DNA of 64,000 nucleotides. Origin: JABDEZ01 sp965276955. GTDB taxonomy: Bacteria; Bacteroidota; Bacteroidia; Chitinophagales; Chitinophagaceae. A program made the translations under genes and the position numbers. The stretch lies in contig CBDIBP010000022.1 in NCBI GenBank assembly GCA_965276955.1, forward strand, positions 1 through 64,000, read 5' to 3'. Position 1 is the stretch's first letter. Every line of letters starts with the position of its first letter. Shown piece after piece: positions 54,091 to 63,500 of the stretch. The notes under the pieces were generated by a model, which worked only from the letters and a program-made list of their open reading frames with translations, did no database searches and had not been told where the DNA came from.

Positions 54091-54108
54091 GAGATAGTTT
54101 TTAACAAT

Positions 54109-54142
54109 AATAAAAGGGAGCGCTGTGCAGCGCTCCCTTTTA
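54109..54142 (+). terminator. Terminator of the ICPC-repeat gene
   Basis: AAAAGGGAGCGCTG and its complement form a GC-rich stem followed by a T tract. Its stem core matches the terminator at 52001-52038. It lies between two convergent genes and could act on both. Confidence 0.85.
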
Positions 54143-54191
54143 TTAAAACTCTTTTATAACAGGATGTACGATTGCGCCTGGCATCAAAGAA

Positions 54192-55991
54192 TTACATTTT
54201 CTCCGGCAACTTGATGCCGAGGAGGTGCATGGCGTGGCGGAGTATCTGGGCGGTCATGATGATGATCATGAGGCGGAGTTGTTTCTTTTCTTCATTCTCG
54301 GCTTTGCTGATGCTGTGCTCGTCGTAGAAGGTATTGAATGCTTGTGCCAGGCCAAAAGAGTAGTTGCACAGTTCGGATGGGTTGTACTCATTGGCTGATG
54401 CTGCCAGCACATCGGGATATTGCTCCAGCATCAGCACTATGCGCTTTTCTGCAGGCGTTACGGCCTCTTTAAAGTCGGTGGACTGGAACTTAGTATTGCC
54501 CGGCAGTAAGGGCATATTTTCTTTACGTAGTATGCTGCATATTCGCGCATGTGCATATTGTATAAAGGTGGCAGTGTACCCATGCAGGTCTATAGACTCC
54601 TTCGGGTCGAAGATCATCTTCTTCTTGGGGTCTACACGCAGGAGGTAGAATTTAAGGGCGCCCATGCCTATGGTCTCGTACAGGGTGGTCAGCTCTGACT
54701 GAGTAAAGCCTTCGCTTTTGCCTGCCTGCTCGGTTTGTTCTTTTGCAAGGGCTATCATCTCGTTGGCCATATCATCGGCGTCGACCACTGTGCCCTCGCG
54801 GCTTTTCATGCGGCCTGTTGGCAGCTCTACCATGCCGTAGCTGAGGTGGTATATGCCATCGGCACAAGGTTCGCTGAGTTTTTTGAGTATCAGTTTCAGC
54901 ACCTGCATGTGGTAGTTCTGCTCATCGGCTATCACGTACACGCTCTGGTTCAGTTTGTAGTCATCATATTTGAGTCGTGCAGTGCCGAGGTCCTGCGTCA
55001 TATATACGCTGGTGCCATCGCCACGCAGCAGGAGCTTCTGGTCCAGTCCGTCGTCGGTGAGGTCTATCCACACACTGCCATCTTCTTTTTTAAAGAGCAC
55101 TTTCTTTTCAAGTCCTTCGGCCACTATGTTCTTGCCCAGCAGGTAGGTATCGCTTTCGTGGTATACCTTATCGAAGGTGATGCCCAGCTTGCGGTAGCTC
55201 TCGTCGAAGCCTTTGTACACCCAGCCATTCATGGTTTGCCATAAGGCACGTACTTCCGCATCACCAGCCTCCCAGTCGCGCAGCATGGATTGTGCTTCCT
55301 GCATTATGGGGGCTTCTTTCTCGGCCTTTGCTTCTTCCATACCACCAGCTACAAGGGTGGCTATCTCTTCTTTATATGCGTTGTTGAACTTTACGTAGTA
55401 ATCGCCCACCAGGTGGTCGCCCTTTGTGCCTGTGTTCTCGGGGGTAGCGCCGTTGGCATAGCGTTGCCAGGCCACCATCGATTTGCAGATGTGTATTCCC
55501 CTGTCGTTTATCAGGTTGGCCTTTATCACTTGCTTGCCGTTGGCCTTGCATATCTGGCTCATTGCAGCACCAAGGAATATATTGCGCAGGTGGCCAAAGT
55601 GCAGGGGCTTGTTGGTGTTGGGCGATGAATATTCTATCATCACCCGGCAGTCAGTACCCGGTTTTTCGCCGTAGTGTATGTTATTAAAATTATTGAGCAG
55701 GAAAGTGACCCAATAGTTGTCGGTGATGCTGAGGTTGAGGAAGCCGCTTACCACCTGGTACTTGTTGAAGATGCCGGTCTTCTCGACCAGGTATGCGCCC
55801 AGTTGTGCGCCCAGTGCATCGGGCTTCATGCGCAAGGCCTTGACGAATGGGAACAGGACAACAGTGTAGTCCCCTTCAAATTCGGGCTTGGTCTGGTTTA
55901 TGGTCAGGGTCACATCCTTAATATCCGCATCGGGGAAAAGATGCTTTACGGCATCGGCAACTATCAGTTTTATCTGGGCAGCAAGCGTCAT
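54192..55991 (-). CDS. argS: Arginyl-tRNA synthetase
   Basis: 599 residues, typical class I ArgRS size. It charges tRNA-Arg. The N-terminal Add1 domain (AAQIKLIVADAVKHLFP), the HIGH motif variant HFGHLRN (about residue 131) and the KMSKS-equivalent GRMKSREGTVV (about 395) are visible, then the anticodon-binding C-terminal helical domain (LCNYSFGLAQAFNTFYDEH ... MHLLGIKLPEKM). Single gene, convergent with the T9SS cargo gene. Confidence 0.97.
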   Translation of the reverse strand: MTLAAQIKLIVADAVKHLFPDADIKDVTLTINQTKPEFEGDYTVVLFPFVKALRMKPDALGAQLGAYLVEKTGIFNKYQVVSGFLNLSITDNYWVTFLLNNFNNIHYGEKPGTDCRVMIEYSSPNTNKPLHFGHLRNIFLGAAMSQICKANGKQVIKANLINDRGIHICKSMVAWQRYANGATPENTGTKGDHLVGDYYVKFNNAYKEEIATLVAGGMEEAKAEKEAPIMQEAQSMLRDWEAGDAEVRALWQTMNGWVYKGFDESYRKLGITFDKVYHESDTYLLGKNIVAEGLEKKVLFKKEDGSVWIDLTDDGLDQKLLLRGDGTSVYMTQDLGTARLKYDDYKLNQSVYVIADEQNYHMQVLKLILKKLSEPCADGIYHLSYGMVELPTGRMKSREGTVVDADDMANEMIALAKEQTEQAGKSEGFTQSELTTLYETIGMGALKFYLLRVDPKKKMIFDPKESIDLHGYTATFIQYAHARICSILRKENMPLLPGNTKFQSTDFKEAVTPAEKRIVLMLEQYPDVLAASANEYNPSELCNYSFGLAQAFNTFYDEHSISKAENEEKKQLRLMIIIMTAQILRHAMHLLGIKLPEKM

Positions 55992-56013
55992 CTAACAAAA
56001 AATTGATCTGATG

Positions 56014-56021
56014 CAAAAGTA
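56014..56021 (-). promoter_or_regulatory. -7 box (TACTTTTG) of argS
   Basis: On the minus strand TACTTTTG matches TAnnTTTG and ends 22 bp before the argS ATG. Confidence 0.4.
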
Positions 56022-56185
56022 ATATATCGCGTGCACCGTTCCCCACACGAGTGTGAAAAAGATATGATAGCTTGCCCGCTACCTGTCTTATGGGACTATT
56101 TTTAATGTAAATTAGTGGCTATGGCCCTATTTTACTAAGAGGAGCATATAGGTTATCTTTAATTCTGTTACGGCCCCGGCGATCG

Positions 56186-58786
56186 ATGGCCATTTTTAAG
56201 CCCATAACTATGCAAGATAGCACCAGCAACAATTATTTATCGCAGTTCAAAGACCAGGTAGGTACCAAGTTCCAGTTGTATAACAGCTTGTTCATATCAC
56301 TGCCATTTCATAAAATTGAGAACACGGGTATCCTACTGTCGTTGTTCCAGATACGCTGCCAGGAAGGTTTTGATAAGGGTATGAGCCCGATAGAGATCAT
56401 TGAAGACTTTATACACAGCAATACTACCTACGATACGGAACAGGGCAAAATAGAATTGCTGTTCCGCTTTATACAGTATACAGAGCGTCAGGTGGTACTA
56501 TTTGATGCAGTAGAGGATGCTGCATTTGTGCGAACACACGATATGGGTGGCCCAGGTACCCTGAAACAACTGAGCTCTGAGATACAGTATGGGCACAAGG
56601 AAGAGGCACTGACGCAAAAGCTGAAGGACTACGCCATACGGCTGGTAGTGACAGCGCACCCCACACAGTTCTACCCTGATGAGGTGCTGGGTATCATCAA
56701 CGACCTGTCTACGGCACTTAAGGAAGATAATGTGGGCAACGTGAACATGTACCTGCGGCAGCTGGGTAAGACACCCTTCCTGAAAAAGCAAAAGCCATCC
56801 CCTTATGATGAGGCGGTGAGCCTGCTGTGGTATATGGAGCATGTGTTCTACTTTGCTGCGGGCAAAATAATGAGTCAACTCAAGGACCGGTTCCCGTATG
56901 CAGTGAGCGATAAGAACCCTGTGATCAATATGGGTTTCTGGCCGGGTGGGGACAGGGATGGTAATCCGTTCGTGACAGCTGGTATCACTAAGCAGGTGGC
57001 TGCCACATTGAATAAGCGTATCATAAAATGCTATCATAAAGAGATAAGGAGATTAAGGCACAGGCTTACTTTTAAGGGTGTGCTTGCGCTTGTGACCAGT
57101 CTGGAAGAAAAGCTATTCAACGCGCTGTACTACCCATCGGGCACACCGCTTACTACCGGTGAGATAACAGGGGCATTGCAGCAGATAAAACAAACAATCA
57201 TTACCGAGCATGACAGCCTTTTTGTAGAGCTTGTAGACGAGATGCTGGTGAAGGTGGGGATATTCGGGTTGTTCTTTGCCTCGCTGGATATAAGGCAAAA
57301 CAGTACAGTGCATACAGACACAATAAATGCTATAGATAAAAAAATAAAGATACTGCCTGCGGGCTACGATGCACTGGACGAGGCAGGAAAACTAAATGCC
57401 CTGATGACCATAGACAAGCAGGCAGATGTGCAACTGGATGACCCGCTGCTGCAGGATACGCTTGACGTGATGAGGGACATAAAGGGTATACAAGAAACCA
57501 ATGGTGAAAAGGGATGCCACAGGTATGTGATAAGCCACAATACCTGCGCGCTGAATGTGGCAGAGGTATACGCACTGCTGAAGATGTGCAGCGATGGAAG
57601 TGAACTGAGAGTGGATATAACACCACTTTTTGAAATGATAGAAGACCTGAAGAAGGCCGGCGATGTGATGAAGGTGCTGTATGAGAACGAGGTATACCGT
57701 GCGCACCTACGTAGTCGCGGGGATGTGCAGCACATCATGCTCGGCTTCTCAGACGGTACTAAGGATGGTGGATACCTGATGGCCAATTGGAGCATATACA
57801 AGGCAAAGGAAGACCTGACCGCCGTAGCGAAGGAGCACGATATAGAAGTGGTGTTCTTTGATGGCAGAGGTGGACCGCCCGCACGTGGTGGTGGCAAGAC
57901 CCACCAGTTCTACGCATCGATGGGCAGCAACATAGCCAGCAAGGAGATACAGATAACCATACAGGGGCAGACGATAAGCAGCAGCTTTGGCAATATAGAT
58001 GCTGCGGAATTTAACATGGAAAAGCTGCTGCACGCAGGTATATATAACAGCGTACTTGCAGAACAAAAGCCTACACTTACAACAGCGCAGGAAGCGCTGA
58101 TGGTGGAGTTATCGCAAGAAGGGTATGAGGCTTATATAGGGCTGAAACAACATCCTGACTTTATGGAGTACCTGGAGCATGTGAGCCCGCTACGCTTCTA
58201 TGCAGATACCAACATAGGCAGCAGACCAGCAAAAAGGAATGCCGGCAAGAAAATGACGCTGGATGACCTGCGGGCCATACCTTTTGTAAGCGCCTGGAGC
58301 CAACTGAAACAAAATGTACCCGGCTACTACGGTGTAGGGACCGCGCTGCAAAAAAAGGAGAAAGCCGGCCGCTGGCAGGAGGTAAAAGACCTGTACGATA
58401 ATTCTCTTTTCTTCAGGACGATGATAGACAATTGTGAGATGGCCATGATGAAAAGCTTTTTGCCACTTACGGCCTACCTGGCCAAGGACCCAGTATATGG
58501 CACGATATGGAACATGATAGCCGATGAATATGAACTATCGAAGACGATGATACTAAAGCTGGCAGGCACGCAGACGCTAATGGAGAAATACCCGGTAGAT
58601 CGACTGTCTGTAGAGATGAGGGAACGAATAGTATTGCCGCTCACCACCATACAACAATATGCTATCAGCAAGATACGGGAGATGGAAAAAGATAAAGATG
58701 CTGATGCAGAGCTTAAGAAAACATTTGAGACACTGGTGGTGCGTTGCTCTTTTGGTATCATTAATGCCGGGAGGAATTCGGCGTAG
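56186..58786 (+). CDS. ppc: Phosphoenolpyruvate carboxylase
   Basis: 866 residues. It carboxylates PEP to oxaloacetate, replenishing the TCA cycle. Active-site signatures: catalytic His in VVTAHPTQFYPDEVL (about 157), FWPGGDRDGNPFVT (about 250), the GFSDGTKDGGYLMANW block (about 519) and the Arg-rich FFDGRGGPPARGGGKTHQFY (about 555-575). The C-terminus ends IINAGRNSA instead of the classical QNTG, a variant I believe is common in Bacteroidota. The first ATG (56186) is used; a later ATG (56210) is possible. The 194-bp upstream region shows no clear promoter beyond a weak TATCTTTA. Confidence 0.95.
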   Translation: MAIFKPITMQDSTSNNYLSQFKDQVGTKFQLYNSLFISLPFHKIENTGILLSLFQIRCQEGFDKGMSPIEIIEDFIHSNTTYDTEQGKIELLFRFIQYTERQVVLFDAVEDAAFVRTHDMGGPGTLKQLSSEIQYGHKEEALTQKLKDYAIRLVVTAHPTQFYPDEVLGIINDLSTALKEDNVGNVNMYLRQLGKTPFLKKQKPSPYDEAVSLLWYMEHVFYFAAGKIMSQLKDRFPYAVSDKNPVINMGFWPGGDRDGNPFVTAGITKQVAATLNKRIIKCYHKEIRRLRHRLTFKGVLALVTSLEEKLFNALYYPSGTPLTTGEITGALQQIKQTIITEHDSLFVELVDEMLVKVGIFGLFFASLDIRQNSTVHTDTINAIDKKIKILPAGYDALDEAGKLNALMTIDKQADVQLDDPLLQDTLDVMRDIKGIQETNGEKGCHRYVISHNTCALNVAEVYALLKMCSDGSELRVDITPLFEMIEDLKKAGDVMKVLYENEVYRAHLRSRGDVQHIMLGFSDGTKDGGYLMANWSIYKAKEDLTAVAKEHDIEVVFFDGRGGPPARGGGKTHQFYASMGSNIASKEIQITIQGQTISSSFGNIDAAEFNMEKLLHAGIYNSVLAEQKPTLTTAQEALMVELSQEGYEAYIGLKQHPDFMEYLEHVSPLRFYADTNIGSRPAKRNAGKKMTLDDLRAIPFVSAWSQLKQNVPGYYGVGTALQKKEKAGRWQEVKDLYDNSLFFRTMIDNCEMAMMKSFLPLTAYLAKDPVYGTIWNMIADEYELSKTMILKLAGTQTLMEKYPVDRLSVEMRERIVLPLTTIQQYAISKIREMEKDKDADAELKKTFETLVVRCSFGIINAGRNSA

Positions 58787-58926
58787 GAATTACCTTTAAG
58801 AGTATATAAATGTGGATCAATACACCTTACGTAACACACCCGCATAGTTCTGTAAGAGGGTACTGCTTCAAAAGAGCATTTAAATTATTATAATAAATAA
58901 TATAAAATATTCTTTCGGTTTTCAAT

Positions 58927-58934
58927 TAAATTTG
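58927..58934 (+). promoter_or_regulatory. -7 box (TAAATTTG) of the aminotransferase gene
   Basis: TAAATTTG matches TAnnTTTG and lies 37 bp before the ATG. Confidence 0.45.
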
Positions 58935-58971
58935 CAGTTTAAACTTTTAAAACAAATAGTCAATATCTGAA

Positions 58972-60243
58972 ATGAGTAAACTTAGTCATCTTGCGGAGAC
59001 ACTGGTCGGTTCTGAAATAGTGCGATTAGGAAATGACATCAGCAATCGTATCGGTCGTGGTGAAAAGATATATAATTATACCATCGGTGATTTTGACCCT
59101 GGTATATTCCCGATCCCGCAAGACCTGGAAGACCTCATTGTGAAGGCATATCGTGATAAACGCACCAACTATCCACCTGCAGATGGTATCTTAAAACTGC
59201 GTGCAGGTGTGAGTGAATTCATAAAAGATTCTGAAGGTATTGAATACGGTACCAACGAAATACTGATAGCCAGCGGTGGTCGTCCATTGATATATGCCGT
59301 GTTCCGCACCCTTGTAGACAAGGGGGATAAAGTGATATATGCAGTGCCCTCCTGGAACAATAACCACTACGTACATATAAATGAAGCACAACACTGTGTA
59401 ATAAAAACAGAGGCAGAGAACGATTTTATGCCCACTGCTGCTGATATAGCTCCGCATATATCAGGCGCTACTTTATTGTGCCTGTGTACCCCTCAAAACC
59501 CTACCGGCACCACGCTGGGCAAGGAAGAGATGGAAAAGATATGTGACCTGGTACTGGCAGAGAACGCCAAAAGGAAACCGGAAGAGAAGAAACTGTATGT
59601 AATGTTCGACCAGATGTACTTTAAGCTTACTTATGGTACCACAGAACATCAAAACCCTGTAGCGCTACGCCCTGCCATGAAGGAATTTACAATCCTTGTA
59701 GACGGTATATCGAAAGTATTTGCTGCAACAGGTGTACGCGTGGGCTGGGCGCTGGGGCCTGCTAACGTGATTAATAAAATGAAGTCGCTACTGAGCCATG
59801 TAGGCGCCTGGGCACCTATGGCAGAACAAGTAGCGGTAGCAGAATACTTACAGAAAAAAGATAGTATCGCTACTTATCTCACACAATTTAAAGCGCAACT
59901 GGAAGAGCGCTTGTGGAGCATATATAAAGGCTTTAAAGCACTGAAAGAGAAAGGCTACCCTGTAGATGCGGTAGCACCACAGGCCGCTATTTACCTTACG
60001 ATCAAATTTGACCTGAAAGGTAATAGTACAGATACTAAGAACCTGGAAACACAAGGTGATGTAACAGAATATATACTGGATAAAGCGAAGCTTGCCGTAG
60101 TGCCTTTTTATGCCTTTGGTGCCCCACAGGATTCGCCATGGTACAGGCTTAGTATAGGTACCTGTAAGAACGAAGACATTCCCGAAATGTTCGCAAGCTT
60201 AGAGGCTGCGCTGAAGCACTTAAAAATACCAGCTTCTGTATAG
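58972..60243 (+). CDS. Pyridoxal-phosphate aminotransferase (class I/II)
   Basis: 423 residues. It transfers amino groups between an amino acid and a 2-oxo acid; the fold-type I signature is DGISKVFAATGVRVGWALGP with the PLP-binding Lys, preceded by LCTPQNPTGTTLGKEEM and MFDQMYFKL with the Asp that contacts the pyridine nitrogen. The aspartate-aminotransferase-like subgroup is most likely by overall pattern; the substrate is not certain. Single gene ending in a strong terminator. Confidence 0.9.
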   Translation: MSKLSHLAETLVGSEIVRLGNDISNRIGRGEKIYNYTIGDFDPGIFPIPQDLEDLIVKAYRDKRTNYPPADGILKLRAGVSEFIKDSEGIEYGTNEILIASGGRPLIYAVFRTLVDKGDKVIYAVPSWNNNHYVHINEAQHCVIKTEAENDFMPTAADIAPHISGATLLCLCTPQNPTGTTLGKEEMEKICDLVLAENAKRKPEEKKLYVMFDQMYFKLTYGTTEHQNPVALRPAMKEFTILVDGISKVFAATGVRVGWALGPANVINKMKSLLSHVGAWAPMAEQVAVAEYLQKKDSIATYLTQFKAQLEERLWSIYKGFKALKEKGYPVDAVAPQAAIYLTIKFDLKGNSTDTKNLETQGDVTEYILDKAKLAVVPFYAFGAPQDSPWYRLSIGTCKNEDIPEMFASLEAALKHLKIPASV

Positions 60244-60271
60244 TAACACACTTATTTCTGCACATAATGTA

Positions 60272-60305
60272 AAACGTCCCGGTATTTTCCGGGACGTTTG
60301 TTTTT
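60272..60305 (+). terminator. Terminator of the aminotransferase gene
   Basis: Perfect 11-bp arms (AAACGTCCCGG/CCGGGACGTTT), 6-nt loop, followed by a T-rich tract. Confidence 0.88.
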
Positions 60306-60338
60306 AGGGTCAAGGCTTATTCTTCGATACATTAATGA

Positions 60339-60502
60339 CTGGTTAATAGGCTGTAAGCGTTGTGTTAATGACTTATAAGCTGGTGGTTATCAATTTCCCA
60401 ATGTTCTGTTATCGATCTTTAAGCAGGTGGTTAATGAATTTGAAATGAGTAGTTAACTGCTTACAAAATAGTGGTTAACGTATAGTATATTTTGTGGTTA
60501 GT
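60339..60502 (+). promoter_or_regulatory. 22-bp-periodic GTTA half-site array upstream of the Ig-repeat gene
   Basis: Eight copies of an 8-9 bp element close to GTGGTTAAT begin at 60339, 60361, 60383, 60405, 60427, 60449, 60471 and 60494, that is, every 22 bp (the last is 23). The core GTTA(A/T)(T/C) is kept in seven copies, and GTTAGT in the last; the spacers differ in sequence, with a weaker TTnnAA(G) near positions 13-19 of several units. A period of two DNA turns puts all elements on one face. The spacing equals that of LytTR-type sites (9-bp direct repeats with 12-13 bp between). The array ends about 50 bp before the ATG of the giant gene. The rest of 60306-60551 shows no gene. Confidence 0.65.
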
Positions 60503-60551
60503 GCTGTTTTGAAGGGACATTTGTGCTCAATTAAATCTTAAAAAAGCATTT

Positions 60552-63500
60552 ATGAGCGCAATGTGTTTACAATTTCAAAGGTTGTTGCGGCCAATATTCT
60601 TCGCGATGGCTATGGTACTATCGGTCTCTGCCAGCGCATGTTACGTAAATATTGCCGGGCCTAACGGCAGCGCAAGCCGTGATACGGTCTGCTCCGGTGG
60701 TTCCATAACAATAACAGGCGTTATAATAGACGCATCGTACCAGGTGAACTACCAGTGGAAAAAGAATGGTGTGGCCATTACCGGGACAGGTAGTAGCGGC
60801 TCTTTCGGTGCCAACCCGCCACATACGGTGGCAGGTAACGGCACCTTTACTTATACATTTACTGGACTGGTAGCCGGTGACAAGATCACCTGTTTCATTT
60901 CGGAACCATACGCTAATAACTATACCTATACCAGTAATACGCTCAATATCACTGTTCCCAGCAATGTTACCCCTTCGGTAGCGGTCTCGGCCAGCCCGAC
61001 GGGTAGTATCTGTTTTGGTACATCGGTAGCATTTACAGCAATCCCTACTAATGGAGGTACTGCACCAAGCTACCAATGGAAAAAGAATGGTAACAATGTA
61101 GGTACCAATAGTACACATTATACAGATGCGACACTGAACAATAACGATGTAGTGAGCTGTACGCTTACACCTGGTTCTATTTGTGTTTCTCCTGCAACTG
61201 CTACCGGCAGCTATACTGCTGTTGTGAACAGTGTAACACCTTCAGTTGCTATAGCAGGGGCTTCATCCAGCTGCTCTGGTACATCTGTAACGTTCACTGC
61301 TACTCCTACTAACGGAGGTACTGCCCCAACATACCAATGGAAGAAGAACGGCACCACTATAAGCGGCGCTACCAACAGTACCTATACCACTTCATCGTTG
61401 GTGAATGGTGATGCTATAAGCTGCACCATGACCAGCAATGCGGCTTGCGCTACAACAACAACGGCCAACAGCAACACGATAACAGAAACAGTAACTACAA
61501 GTGTTACCCCATCGGTAAGTATAACAAGTACTAATGGTGCATCATCTATTTGCGCTAACACATCGGTAACATTTACTGCTACGCCAACCAACGGCGGAAC
61601 GCCAACCTATCAGTGGCAGAAAAATAACAGCCCTATAAGTGGCGCTACCGGCAGTACTTATACAGCATCGGGTTTTAGTAACGGTGATGTGATAACGGTG
61701 GTAATGACGAGCACAGCTGCTTGTGCCACACCAAGCACAACTACGAGCAATGGTATTACGATGACGGTCAATCCGACAGTGACCCCTTCAGTATCAATAA
61801 CAGGCACGGCTACACCATGTGCCAATGCATCAGTAACCTTCAGGGCTACCCCCACCAATGGCGGAACGCCAACCTACCAGTGGCAGAAGAACGGCAGCGC
61901 TATAAGTGGCGCTACCAGCAGCACTTATGCAGCCTCAAGCCTTAACACCGGCGATGTGATAGCGGTAGTAATGATGAGCACAGCTACCTGCGCAACTCCA
62001 AACCCTGTGACCAGCAATACTATTACAGAAACTGTGACACCAACGGTTACCCCTTCGGTAGCTATAACGGGTAATGCTACACGGTGCGCCAATGCATCTG
62101 TAACATTTACTGCGACGCCAACCAACGGTGGCACACCCACCTACCAATGGCAGAAGAACGGCAGCGCTATAAGCGGCGCTACCGGCAGCACTTATAATGC
62201 ATCAGGCCTTAGTACCGGCGATGCGATAACCGTGGTGATGACGAGCACAGCAACCTGCGCTACGCCAAACCCTGTGACCAGCAATACTATTACCGAGACC
62301 GTGACACCAAATGTTATTCCTTCAGTGGCTATAACAGGTAATGCGACACCATGCGCCAATGCATCTGTAACATTTACTGCTACGCCTACTAACGGAGGCA
62401 CACCCACCTACCAGTGGCAGAAGAACGGCAGCGCAATAAGCGGCGCTACCAGCAGCACTTATAATGCATCAGGCCTTAGTACCGGCGATGTGATAGCAGT
62501 AATGATGACGAGCACTGCTACCTGTGCTGCGCCTACCACTGCTACCAGCAATAATATCACAATGACGGTAACACCAAATGTTACTCCATCAGTATCTATA
62601 TCAGGTAATACAATAACCTGTGCCAATGCATCTGTAACGTTCATAGCCACCCCAACTAACGGTGGTACACCGACTTACCAGTGGCAGAAGAACGGTGCTG
62701 CTATCAGTGGCGCTACTAACAGTACTTACACAGCTTCTTTAAATAATGGGGATGCAATAACAGTAGTGATGGCGAGCACCGCTACCTGCGCAACTCCCAA
62801 CCCTGTTACCAGCAATACTATTACAGAAACTGTGACACCGAATGTTACTCCTTCTGTATCTATAACAGGTAATGCTACACCATGTGCCAATGCATCAGTA
62901 ACATTTACAGCTACGCCAACAAACGGAGGCACGCCAACTTACCAGTGGAAGAAGAACGGCAGCGCTATTATCGGTGCAACCAGCAGCACTTATACCGGTA
63001 GTGGTTTTAGCACCGGTGATGTGATAGCTGTAATAATGACGAGCACGGCAACTTGCGCTGCGCCTACCACTGCTACCAGCAATAGTATCACCATGAACGT
63101 AACACCAAATGTTACGCCATCAGTATCGGTATCTGGCAACACTGCAACATGTGCAGGGTCACCATTGACCTTTACCGCTAACCCAACTAACGGAGGTACA
63201 CCAAGCTACCAATGGCAGAAGAATGGTACAGCTATCAGCGGCGCTACAGGCAACACTTATACATCATCTTCTTTGAGTAATGGTGATGCTATCAGCGTTG
63301 TGATGACCAGTACCGCAGCCTGTGCTACTACGAACACTGCTACCAGCAGCGGAGTTACTGTATCTATAACACCAACGGGTACTCCTTCTGTAGTTATATC
63401 TGGCAATGCCACTCCTTGTGCGGGTGCATCAGTGACGTTCACCGCTACACCAACTAATGGCGGTACGCCAAGCTACCAATGGCAGAAGAATGGCAGCTCC

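Noticed and set aside
60339..60502. CRISPR array
   Set aside because: The repeated element is only about 9 bp and degenerate, the intervals are too short for spacers, and no cas gene is near.
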